Made by a program: the position numbers and the translations under genes. Below the pieces are notes generated by a model, which worked only from the letters and a program-made list of their open reading frames with translations, made no database searches and was not told where the DNA came from. Of a stretch of 64,000 nucleotides of DNA, positions 25,924-33,595 are shown piece after piece. This DNA comes from Idiomarina piscisalsi. GTDB taxonomy: Bacteria; Pseudomonadota; Gammaproteobacteria; Enterobacterales; Alteromonadaceae. The DNA lies in assembly GCF_002211765.1 (NCBI RefSeq), contig NZ_CP022133.1, positions 1,612,001-1,676,000 of the forward strand, in the 5' to 3' direction. Position 1 is the stretch's first letter. Every line of letters begins with the position of its first letter.

Positions 25924-27183
25924 TTAGGAGTCAGAACTCTCGTCTGACCATAATTGCTGTAACACTGCCAGGGTGTACTGGTCATTATTTTCACCGGCAG
26001 ATTTTAACAAATTGGTGGGTTGATGAGTCAGTTGCTGCACCAACCTATGACTAAACTGTTTAAGCACCTCTTCCGCCGCTTTACCTTGCTGCAGCTGAGT
26101 TAGTGCCCGCTCCAAATGCTCGTCAGCAACGGCCTTAGTATGCTGTCTGTAAGCTCGAACTAGCTCGACACTATTGAGCGACTGTAACCAGTCGGTAAAT
26201 TCCTGCGCCTGCTGACGAATAATCACCTGCGCTTCTTTTGCCGCCTGTTCACGATTTCTTATGTTTTCGCTGATAATGCTCTGTAAGTCGTCGACCGTAT
26301 ACAAATAAGCATCATCCAGCTCATTGACTTGTTCTTCGATGTCTCTGGGAACGGCTAAATCGATAAGCAACATTGGCTTATGACGACGTTTTTTAAGGGC
26401 CTTTTCAACCGTACCTTTACCAACTATGGGCAGCGTACTTGCCGTTGAGCTCACCACGATATCTGCATCAGGAAGTAGCTCAGCAAGCTCTGACAAACTG
26501 TGTGCTGCACCGTCGACTTTTTCAGCCAACTCTCGGGCACGTTGCAACGTTCGGTTCACTACGGTTATGTCGGTTACGCCCTGTTGCTTTAGATGCTGGG
26601 CAACTAATTCAGAGGTGTCCCCAGCGCCTATCAGTAAGACTTTAGATTTCGCTAAGTTGGAAAAGATATGTCGTGCCATAGACACAGCGGCATAGGCCAC
26701 CGACACAGCGTTTTGACCAACCGCTGTCTCATTACGTACGGTTTTTGCGACACGGAATGTTTGCTGAAACAAACGCTCTAAAATACCACCGACAGCCGCC
26801 TGTCGTTTCGCTATTTGATAGGCCTGCTTCACTTGACCGAGTATTTGGGGTTCACCCAGCACTAAGGAATCCAAGCCGCTGGCAACGGACATTAAGTGAC
26901 TAATCGCCTGGTCATCCTTAAACAGGTAGTGATGATTTTGCAGAGCATCGGGCGGTAAACTGTGAAAGCCTGTGAACCAACCTAACAATAGGTCATCGGA
27001 TACATCACCGCGACAATACAGCTCAGTACGATTACAGGTGGATACAATGACCGCTTCCTGTACACCTTGCAAACCACGAACCGCCTGCAACGCAGCATCC
27101 AGCTGCTCTGCGTTAAAAGCAACTTGCTCACGTAAATCAACGGGGGCTGTTTTGTGGTTTATTCCCAGAGCTGAAATGGTCAT
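25924..27183 (-). CDS. hemA: Glutamyl-tRNA reductase HemA
   Basis: This enzyme makes glutamate-1-semialdehyde from Glu-tRNA, the first committed step of haem synthesis by the C5 route. The 419-residue protein has GINHKTAPVDLRE at the N-terminus, the catalytic cysteine in VSTCNRTELYC (about residue 50), SGLDSLVLGEPQILGQVK and the NADPH-binding VLLIGAGDTSELVAQHL. It heads the hemA-prfA-prmC run and is divergent from lolB, as in E. coli. Confidence 0.97.
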   Translation of the reverse strand: MTISALGINHKTAPVDLREQVAFNAEQLDAALQAVRGLQGVQEAVIVSTCNRTELYCRGDVSDDLLLGWFTGFHSLPPDALQNHHYLFKDDQAISHLMSVASGLDSLVLGEPQILGQVKQAYQIAKRQAAVGGILERLFQQTFRVAKTVRNETAVGQNAVSVAYAAVSMARHIFSNLAKSKVLLIGAGDTSELVAQHLKQQGVTDITVVNRTLQRARELAEKVDGAAHSLSELAELLPDADIVVSSTASTLPIVGKGTVEKALKKRRHKPMLLIDLAVPRDIEEQVNELDDAYLYTVDDLQSIISENIRNREQAAKEAQVIIRQQAQEFTDWLQSLNSVELVRAYRQHTKAVADEHLERALTQLQQGKAAEEVLKQFSHRLVQQLTHQPTNLLKSAGENNDQYTLAVLQQLWSDESSDS

Positions 27184-27318
27184 CGGATTGTGTAACTCGT
27201 TATCTCAACGCGGTCATCATATTTAAGTGGCAGTGATTGTACGTGAAAGCCCCAGTCATTGAAAGTCACAGCGCTTTCTGGTCAACTAACGACTCACCGA
27301 TTACGCCAATAGAAAAAT

Positions 27319-27954
27319 ATGATTCAACACCTTACTAAATTAGCCGTTTTGCTGACTGTATTGCTTGTCACGGGCTGTTCAATACCAACGCCGTCACATC
27401 AGGACAGCAGCCGCCAGGTCAATATCGACGTAGTTAACAGCCACCAAAATAAATTAAGCACCTTTAATAACTGGTCAATGTCCGGACGTATGGCATTAAT
27501 ACAAAAAGAGCTCGACGAACGCGACTCGTTTTATGTCAATTGGCGATACCAGCCGACGTATCAAGAGCTTCGTTTTTCGCATCCACTGAAAGGTCAGCTC
27601 GCGAAACTAACAGTGAGCAAGCGCCAGGCAACGCTAGTAGACTCTAATGGCGCCACTCGCTCTGCAGTGACTGCACCGGTGTTGTTGGCAGATGTGTTAC
27701 AGGTTTATATTCCATTTGAACAGCTGCGCCAATGGTTAATCGGCCAGAAAACCGCTCGACTGAACAACCTGACCTATTATAACAACGGTACATTAGCCAG
27801 CGCCTCGGTCGTTCAAAATAATGAGCAATGGCGCATTCGATGGTTTTATGATTCACAAACAAACGCTGAGCTTCCTCTTCCAGAGCAAGTCCATATTGAC
27901 AGCCCGACACTAAAAATAAAGGTACAAATGCAAGAATGGCAGACCCACAATTAA
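27319..27954 (+). CDS. lolB: Outer-membrane lipoprotein receptor LolB
   Basis: LolB receives lipoproteins from LolA and inserts them in the outer membrane. The 211-residue product has a lipoprotein signal (lipobox LVTGC, Cys about 20), then FNNWSMSGRMALI and YVNWRYQPTYQELRFSHPL, typical of LolB. It is divergent from hemA and overlaps ispE by 19 bases, the same arrangement as in E. coli (hemA-lolB-ispE-prs). Confidence 0.92.
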   Translation: MIQHLTKLAVLLTVLLVTGCSIPTPSHQDSSRQVNIDVVNSHQNKLSTFNNWSMSGRMALIQKELDERDSFYVNWRYQPTYQELRFSHPLKGQLAKLTVSKRQATLVDSNGATRSAVTAPVLLADVLQVYIPFEQLRQWLIGQKTARLNNLTYYNNGTLASASVVQNNEQWRIRWFYDSQTNAELPLPEQVHIDSPTLKIKVQMQEWQTHN

Positions 27955-28796
27955 AACTACCTGCGCCAGCCAAACTGAATCTTTTTTTGCATATAATCGG
28001 ACGTCGCCAAGACGGCTATCATGAGCTGCAAACCGTATTCCAGTTCCTCGACTTTGGAGACTGGTTACACTTCCATTCCGCGCCAGAAAACCAATTCGAA
28101 CTGATCGATCATGGCTCTAATGTGGCGAAGCAAGACAACCTGATTTGGAAAGCGCTCCAACAACTCCAACGTGCTTACTTAAAAAAGGACATGAGCAACT
28201 TACCCGGGGTTACAATTGAGTTGAAAAAGTACCTTCCTCAAGGTGCGGGATTGGGGGGCGGCTCCTCAGACGCCGCCACGACTTTAGTTGGTCTTAACTA
28301 CTTGTGGGGGCAAAAACTATCGAATGAAGAGCTCCAGGCGATAGGGCTGGAGCTAGGTGCCGATGTCCCCGTATTTATTCACGGCAACACTTGCTTCGCA
28401 GAAGGTATTGGTGAGCAATTTACCGATGTTTCACCAGACACTCCCTGGTATTTAATCGTTAAACCCAACGTACATATATCCACTGCTGAACTGTTTAATC
28501 ACCCTGACCTAAAGCGAGACAGTAACCCCCTTGCCCCTGTTTCCTGGGAAATAAGCCAGCACGAAAACGTGTTCGAACCAGTGGTCTGTGCTCTGCATCC
28601 TGAAGTTGCTAAATTACGTGATGCCTTGCTAGAATACGCACCGACTCGGCTCACTGGCAGTGGAGCATGTCTATTTTCGACATTCGAGAGCAGGCAAGCG
28701 GCAGAGGAAGCTCAAAAACACGTTCCCAGAGAACTGTTTTCATTTATCGCTCAAGGCCAGAACCGTTCACCACTTTTCCAAACATTAACCCAATAA
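27936..28796 (+). CDS. ispE: 4-diphosphocytidyl-2-C-methyl-D-erythritol kinase IspE
   Basis: This GHMP kinase acts in the MEP pathway of isoprenoid synthesis. The 286-residue protein has PAPAKLNLFLHIIGRRQDGYHEL at the start, the ATP loop LPQGAGLGGGSSDAATTL (about residues 95-112) and LTGSGACLFSTF near the end. The start overlaps lolB, indicating translational coupling. Confidence 0.96.
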   Translation: MADPQLKLPAPAKLNLFLHIIGRRQDGYHELQTVFQFLDFGDWLHFHSAPENQFELIDHGSNVAKQDNLIWKALQQLQRAYLKKDMSNLPGVTIELKKYLPQGAGLGGGSSDAATTLVGLNYLWGQKLSNEELQAIGLELGADVPVFIHGNTCFAEGIGEQFTDVSPDTPWYLIVKPNVHISTAELFNHPDLKRDSNPLAPVSWEISQHENVFEPVVCALHPEVAKLRDALLEYAPTRLTGSGACLFSTFESRQAAEEAQKHVPRELFSFIAQGQNRSPLFQTLTQ

Positions 28797-28811
28797 AAGT
28801 CGAGGTATGTT

Positions 28812-29759
28812 GTGCCTGACATGAAACTTTTCGCTGGCAACGCTACCCCCGAGCTAGCTCAGAAAATCGCCGATCGTTTATACATTAAGCTGGGTGAAGC
28901 GTCTGTTGGACGTTTCAGTGATGGCGAAATCAGTGTCGCTATTAATGAGAATGTCCGCGGCTCCGATGTCTTTATTTTGCAGTCTACTTGCGCCCCGACA
29001 AACGATAATCTAATGGAGCTTATCGTTATGGTTGACGCCCTGCGTCGCGCCTCTGCAGGTCGTATTACTGCGGTAATGCCTTATTTCGGTTACGCCCGCC
29101 AGGATCGCCGTGTTCGCTCTGCTCGTGTACCTATTACGGCGAAAGTCGTTGCTGATTTCTTATCAAGTGTTGGTGTTGACCGCGTTCTCACCGTTGACTT
29201 ACATGCCGAGCAAATTCAGGGCTTCTTCGATGTTCCGGTTGATAACGTATTCGGCACCCCAGTGTTACTTGAACACATGCGTCAACAACAATTCGACAAC
29301 CCGGTGGTTGTTTCTCCGGATATCGGCGGTGTTGTTCGTGCTCGCGCATTTGCCAAATTAATGGATGACACTGACTTGGCGATTATCGATAAGCGTCGCC
29401 CTTCTGCTAACGTTTCTCAGGTCATGCACATTATTGGTGATGTTAAAGGGCGTGACTGTATTATCGTCGATGACATGATTGATACTGGTGGTACGCTTTG
29501 TAAAGCCGCAGAAGCGCTTAAGAGCCATGGCGCGAAACGCGTTTTCGCCTATGCGACACACCCGGTATTCTCTGGCAACGCCGTTAAAAACATTGAAGAG
29601 TCGTCTATTGATGAGCTAGTGGTTACCGACAGTATTCCTCTCAGCGAGGAAATGAAGGCCACCGGTAAAGTCAGTCAGCTGACACTGTCCGGCATGTTGT
29701 CTGAAGCACTTCGCCGCGTCAGCAACGAAGAGTCTATCTCCGCAATGTTCGAGTACTGA
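28812..29759 (+). CDS. prs: Ribose-phosphate pyrophosphokinase
   Basis: This enzyme makes PRPP for nucleotide, histidine, tryptophan and NAD synthesis. The 315-residue protein is almost identical in motif content to E. coli Prs ([61 protein letters not shown]). GTG at 28812 is chosen because GAGG lies 6 bases upstream and E. coli Prs also begins [11 protein letters not shown]; an internal ATG at 28821 is possible. Confidence 0.97.
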   Translation: MPDMKLFAGNATPELAQKIADRLYIKLGEASVGRFSDGEISVAINENVRGSDVFILQSTCAPTNDNLMELIVMVDALRRASAGRITAVMPYFGYARQDRRVRSARVPITAKVVADFLSSVGVDRVLTVDLHAEQIQGFFDVPVDNVFGTPVLLEHMRQQQFDNPVVVSPDIGGVVRARAFAKLMDDTDLAIIDKRRPSANVSQVMHIIGDVKGRDCIIVDDMIDTGGTLCKAAEALKSHGAKRVFAYATHPVFSGNAVKNIEESSIDELVVTDSIPLSEEMKATGKVSQLTLSGMLSEALRRVSNEESISAMFEY

Positions 29760-29764
29760 TACAG

Positions 29765-29793
29765 TTGTTTTTTTAAGACTTCAGTGCTAGTAT
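29765..29793 (+). promoter_or_regulatory. Likely rplY promoter
   Basis: TTGTTT (29765-29770) and TAGTAT (29788-29793) are 17 bases apart, with a TG one base before the -10 (extended -10). A GC-rich stretch (GCGCGCCC) follows, as in growth-rate-controlled promoters. Confidence 0.55.
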
Positions 29794-29805
29794 TGCGCGC
29801 CCTTG

Positions 29806-29867
29806 GAAACCGGCCTCGTCGTCGGTTTCTGAGTATCTGGGTCAGCAGCTTGGTCGCGAGTGCTGAC
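29806..29867 (+). promoter_or_regulatory. Two-hairpin leader of rplY
   Basis: Two stem-loops lie in the untranslated region. GAAACCG (29806-29812) pairs with CGGTTTC (29823-29829), and GTCAGCA (29841-29847) pairs with TGCTGAC (29861-29867). In E. coli and relatives the L25 mRNA has a structured two-hairpin leader bound by L25 for feedback control. The layout here fits that; the regulation is inferred. Confidence 0.55.
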
Positions 29868-29901
29868 AAATTAAAACATTTAACAATGAGAGCCCAATAT
29901 C

Positions 29902-30570
29902 ATGGCTGAATTAGATTTCACAATTAAAGCAAGTGTCCGCGCGGACAAGGGGAAAGGTGCGAGCCGCCGCCTGCGTCATGCGGATAAAGTACCTGCCATC
30001 CTATACGGTGGTAAAGGTGAGCCAGTAGCGTTAGAAATGGATCACAACAAAGTGAATAACATGGCTGACTACGAAGCCTTCTATTCACACATTCTGACCT
30101 TAGACATCGACGGCAAGAAAGAGCAGTGCATTTTGAAAGACATGCAGCGTCACCCTTTCAAGCCTAAGCTGACTCACTTAGACTTCCAACGTGTTGAGAA
30201 AGGTCAGAAGCTGCACACTCACGTCCCTCTTCACTTCTTGAATGAAACGACGGCGAAAGGCGTTAAAGAAGAAGGCGGTGTTGTTGTTCACCACGTCAAT
30301 GACGTTGAAATTTTAGTTCTTCCAAAAGACTTACCAGAGTATCTGGAAGTGGACATTGCAGAACTGAACGTTGGTGACACGATTCACCTGACTGACCTGA
30401 ACCTTCCTAAAGGTGTTGAGCTGGTTGAGCTGACTAAAGGCGAAGACCACGACCAGGCAGTTGTTTCTATCTCTGCTCCACGTGTAGAGAAAGAAGAAGA
30501 CGAAGAAGAAACAGTAGCTCCTGATGAAGTTCCTGCAGAGAAGAGCAAAGACGACGCTGACGAAGAGTAA
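29902..30570 (+). CDS. rplY: 50S ribosomal protein L25/CTC (long form)
   Basis: L25 binds 5S rRNA. The 222-residue product has the L25 N-terminal domain (KASVRADKGKGASRRLRHADKVPAILYGG) plus the C-terminal TL5/CTC domain (about residues 95-190), and an acidic tail (EEDEEETVAPDEVPAEKSKDDADEE). E. coli has only the short 94-residue form. It is followed by pth 15 bases later. Confidence 0.95.
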   Translation: MAELDFTIKASVRADKGKGASRRLRHADKVPAILYGGKGEPVALEMDHNKVNNMADYEAFYSHILTLDIDGKKEQCILKDMQRHPFKPKLTHLDFQRVEKGQKLHTHVPLHFLNETTAKGVKEEGGVVVHHVNDVEILVLPKDLPEYLEVDIAELNVGDTIHLTDLNLPKGVELVELTKGEDHDQAVVSISAPRVEKEEDEEETVAPDEVPAEKSKDDADEE

Positions 30571-30585
30571 GCATTAGTCCTAGCT

Positions 30586-31182
30586 ATGGGAACAAGCATT
30601 AAGCTATTAGTGGGCCTGGGAAATCCAGGCCCCGAATACGAAAAAACCCGCCATAACGCGGGTTTTTGGTTAGTTGACGACTTTTGCAGGCGACACGGTG
30701 TTACATTATCGGTCGACGCTAAATCAAAAGCATTAATTGGCCGTTATCAACAAGGCGCTCACGATGTGCGCATTGTAATGCCTCAGAATTATATGAACCG
30801 CAGCGGCTTTTCTGTCGCACATATCGCCAACTTCTATAAAATTCCGCCTGAATCGATTCTCGTCGCGTACGACGAATTAGATTTACCGCCCGGTGTAGCG
30901 AAGTTTAAAAAAGGCGGTGGTGCTGGCGGTCATAACGGCATTAAAGATATTATCGCCCAAATTGGCAGTCAGGATTTCCTCAGATTGCGAATTGGCATTG
31001 GACACCCGGGTCACAAATCGAAAGTGACCGGTTTTGTGCTCGGCAAGGCGCCAGCAACTGAACAGCGACTCATTGATGATTGTATCGATGAAGCCAGTCG
31101 CAGTATTGACACATTAATGGAACAAGGCTGGACGGACGCGCTTCAACGCCTCCACAGCTACCGTCCTCAACAGAAAGGTTAA
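30586..31182 (+). CDS. pth: Peptidyl-tRNA hydrolase
   Basis: Pth releases peptides from peptidyl-tRNA dropped by ribosomes. The 198-residue protein has the signature LLVGLGNPGPEYEKTRHNAGFW with the catalytic histidine (about residue 23), PQNYMNRSG and KGGGAGGHNGIKDI. It is followed by ychF 6 bases later. A terminator-like hairpin (30641-30667) lies in its coding region over the HNAGFW codons. Confidence 0.96.
   Translation: MGTSIKLLVGLGNPGPEYEKTRHNAGFWLVDDFCRRHGVTLSVDAKSKALIGRYQQGAHDVRIVMPQNYMNRSGFSVAHIANFYKIPPESILVAYDELDLPPGVAKFKKGGGAGGHNGIKDIIAQIGSQDFLRLRIGIGHPGHKSKVTGFVLGKAPATEQRLIDDCIDEASRSIDTLMEQGWTDALQRLHSYRPQQKG
30641..30667 (+). terminator. Intrinsic-terminator-like hairpin inside pth
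   Basis: CCCGC (30647-30651) pairs with GCGGG (30658-30662) around a 6-base loop, extended by a run of A before and five T after. It has every feature of a Rho-independent terminator but sits 56 bases into the pth coding region. It could end part of the rplY transcripts. Confidence 0.5.
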
Positions 31183-31188
31183 CTCATC

Positions 31189-32280
31189 ATGGGATTTCGG
31201 TGTGGTATTGTTGGTTTACCCAACGTCGGTAAATCCACGTTATTCAATGCCTTGACCAAAGCGGGTATTGAAGCAGCAAACTTTCCTTTTTGTACGATTG
31301 AGCCTAACACCGGCGTTGTTCCGGTTCCGGATACACGCCTGGACAAGCTAGCTTCAATTGTTAAACCAGAGAAGGTTCTGCCAACGACCATGGAGTTCGT
31401 TGACATTGCAGGCCTCGTAAAAGGTGCTTCAAAAGGCGAAGGTTTAGGTAACCAATTCCTGGCTAATATTCGCGAAACTGACGCGATTGGGCACGTTGTC
31501 CGCTGCTTCGAAGACGATAACATTGTACACGTCAGTGGCGGCATTAACCCTGCTGATGACATTGACACAATTAATACCGAATTGGCATTAGCCGATTTAG
31601 ACTCTGTCGAAAAGGCACTACACCGGTTAGGTAAGAAAGCCAAAGGTGGCGACGCGCAGGCCAAGGCTGAAATTGCCGTTTTGGAAAAGCTAAAACCAGC
31701 TCTTGATGAGGGGCACATGGCTCGCTCAGTAGAGTTAACGAAAGAAGACCGGGCGACTATTCGCTCATACAACTTGCTGACTTTGAAGCCAACTATGTAC
31801 ATTGCCAACGTCAATGAAGATGGCTTTGAAAATAACCCGCACTTAGATACTGTTCGCGAAATTGCTGCGGCTGAAAATGCGGTAGTGGTTCCTGTTTGTG
31901 CCGCCATTGAGTCAGAAATCGCTGAACTGGATGATGCCGATAAAGAAGAGTTTCTATCGGAAATTGGTCAGGACGAACCTGGTCTTAACCGTGTGATTCG
32001 TTCTGGTTACGAGCTTTTGAACCTGCAAACTTATTTTACAGCAGGTCCTAAAGAAGTTCGCGCGTGGACGGTTAAAGTCGGTTCTACAGCACCACAAGCG
32101 GCGGGCCGTATTCACACGGACTTTGAAAAAGGCTTTATCCGTGCTGAAGTTGTCGGCTATGACGACTTCATCGAAAACAACGGCGAGCAAGGCGCAAAAG
32201 ACGCCGGGAAGTGGCGCCTGGAAGGTAAGGAATACATCGTTAAAGACGGTGATGTCATTCACTTCCGCTTTAACGTCTGA
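31189..32280 (+). CDS. ychF: Ribosome-associated ATPase/GTPase YchF (OLA1 family)
   Basis: The 363-residue TRAFAC-class NTPase has the P-loop [17 protein letters not shown], the switch [21 protein letters not shown] and a C-terminal TGS domain (about 280-363, [17 protein letters not shown]...[14 protein letters not shown]). E. coli YchF prefers ATP and responds to oxidative stress. pth-ychF is a widespread pair. A strong terminator follows. Confidence 0.96.
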   Translation: MGFRCGIVGLPNVGKSTLFNALTKAGIEAANFPFCTIEPNTGVVPVPDTRLDKLASIVKPEKVLPTTMEFVDIAGLVKGASKGEGLGNQFLANIRETDAIGHVVRCFEDDNIVHVSGGINPADDIDTINTELALADLDSVEKALHRLGKKAKGGDAQAKAEIAVLEKLKPALDEGHMARSVELTKEDRATIRSYNLLTLKPTMYIANVNEDGFENNPHLDTVREIAAAENAVVVPVCAAIESEIAELDDADKEEFLSEIGQDEPGLNRVIRSGYELLNLQTYFTAGPKEVRAWTVKVGSTAPQAAGRIHTDFEKGFIRAEVVGYDDFIENNGEQGAKDAGKWRLEGKEYIVKDGDVIHFRFNV

Positions 32281-32300
32281 GAATACATTAATTCTACTTC

Positions 32301-32330
32301 AAAGCCGCTCCCGTTGAGCGGCTTTTTTTA
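32301..32330. terminator. Intrinsic terminator after ychF
   Basis: AAGCCGCTC (32302-32310) and GAGCGGCTT (32316-32324) form a 9-bp stem with a 5-base loop followed by a run of T. The convergent globin gene ends at 32328, so it may serve both sides. Confidence 0.9.
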
Positions 32331-32735
32331 TTGTTCCACAATATCCCCGTACATAGGGGCGAGTTTTGCCAATAACTGGTTTTGAGTAGAGACAGGAATA
32401 TTGTGCTTTTCCATTGCAATAATCAAATGCTCTACCAACGCATTAAAATCGGCGTGCGTTACCCCCATCCCTTCATGAGATACTCTCATTGTCTCACCAC
32501 TGTATTCACAGGGTCCACCGACCACATCGCAAACTTGTTCAGTAATAAGTTTATGAACACGCACAATATCTACTCCGTCGAAGTGATGCACAATGCGTTC
32601 ATCACCACCGACGCGATACAACATCTCCTCGACAATGGAAGAAATTCCTTCTTTTTCTCCCAATTGCTGATAAAGACTTTGCCCCATCACCATTGGCGAT
32701 AACAGGAGGAGAAACACAATACTTAGTCGTCTCAT
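32328..32735 (-). CDS. Exported group 1 truncated haemoglobin
   Basis: The product is 135 residues from the ATG at 32735 (AAGGAAATAACT before it); the open frame continues to 32777 but lacks a site there. A signal peptide (MRRLSIVFLLLLSPMVMGQS) precedes the globin SLYQQLGEKEGISSIVEEML, and CDVVGGPCEYSGETMRVSHEGMGV contains the likely proximal histidine H87. Two cysteines (C69, C76) could form a disulfide after export. Truncated globins bind O2 or NO; an exported one is less common. It is the last gene of a unit with DUF3034, GGDEF/EAL and cupredoxin-like proteins. Confidence 0.85.
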   Translation of the reverse strand: MRRLSIVFLLLLSPMVMGQSLYQQLGEKEGISSIVEEMLYRVGGDERIVHHFDGVDIVRVHKLITEQVCDVVGGPCEYSGETMRVSHEGMGVTHADFNALVEHLIIAMEKHNIPVSTQNQLLAKLAPMYGDIVEQ

Positions 32736-32746
32736 AGTTATTTCCT

Positions 32747-33595
32747 TTAAAACGCCGCTTGCAACGACAGGTACCAACCGCTTTGATCATCTAAGCCCGC
32801 AATAGAGCCAAGCTCAGTATATGCACCGACAAGAGAGACATGCTTTGAGGGAAAGTAAGCAACAAAAATATCTTTCCAGGCCTCTTCCCTAGCGAAGCTT
32901 AAATTGTCAGGCTTATCGCGAAATTCCACACCAACAGCCCAGTACCGGTTTAAAAAAGCAGCCACCGATGCCTCAGCCCCCCATTTTGAGTCCGCCTCTT
33001 TATCGCCACCAAATCCTAATAAACCAAGTTGATTTGAACGTGTTCGTCGCATCGTTAGATTAGCCACCCAGGTTCGGTGAAATGGTCCATCTAGCCAAGC
33101 TTTGGCGGCACTGACATACCAATCCGTGTCACTATCATCTAACGCCCCAACGGCACTAGGTAGAGTGAACGTTTTATTCTTCTTATGTTGGGCGCCGACA
33201 CTCAGTTGAGGCCAGTCACCGTACACCAGATTGCCAAACAGGCGAACTTTGGCACCCACGATGTTTTGCTCCAACTCTCCGCCAATCGTCGACAAATCAA
33301 ACGTTTGCTGAGCATAAGACAATTCGACACGATTGTTCCAGGAAACACTGGCACCCTGGACGCTAAGTCGAAAGTCATCAACGGCAACTTCACTCATATT
33401 AACCGTTGCCCCCCACTCGCCAGTATCAGCGTAGGAACTCAACGTCGCCCATGGAACAATGCCTCCGCCACCGGATCCTTCAATCGTCGACGCGCCGCCG
33501 GTCGCCAGTAACTTTGAACCGGTATTCGCAAACGTTGTTAGCGGGAATACTGCAAGTACAAAAACGGCACTTCTCAATAATCGTAGGTTAGTCAC
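32747..33595 (-). CDS. DUF3034 family outer-membrane-like protein
   Basis: The GTG at 33595 is preferred because AGGGAGA precedes it and it gives a clean signal peptide (VTNLRLLRSAVFVLAVFPLTTFA). The frame is open up to 33670 within the upstream gene. The mature part has alternating amphipathic strands, GGASTIEGSGGGGIVPWATLSSYA near its start and ends in SLQAAF, the aromatic-terminated end of beta-barrels. It matches what I recall of DUF3034, function unknown. The start overlaps the GGDEF/EAL stop by 8 bases; the globin gene follows 11 bases later. Confidence 0.75.
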   Translation of the reverse strand: MTNLRLLRSAVFVLAVFPLTTFANTGSKLLATGGASTIEGSGGGGIVPWATLSSYADTGEWGATVNMSEVAVDDFRLSVQGASVSWNNRVELSYAQQTFDLSTIGGELEQNIVGAKVRLFGNLVYGDWPQLSVGAQHKKNKTFTLPSAVGALDDSDTDWYVSAAKAWLDGPFHRTWVANLTMRRTRSNQLGLLGFGGDKEADSKWGAEASVAAFLNRYWAVGVEFRDKPDNLSFAREEAWKDIFVAYFPSKHVSLVGAYTELGSIAGLDDQSGWYLSLQAAF

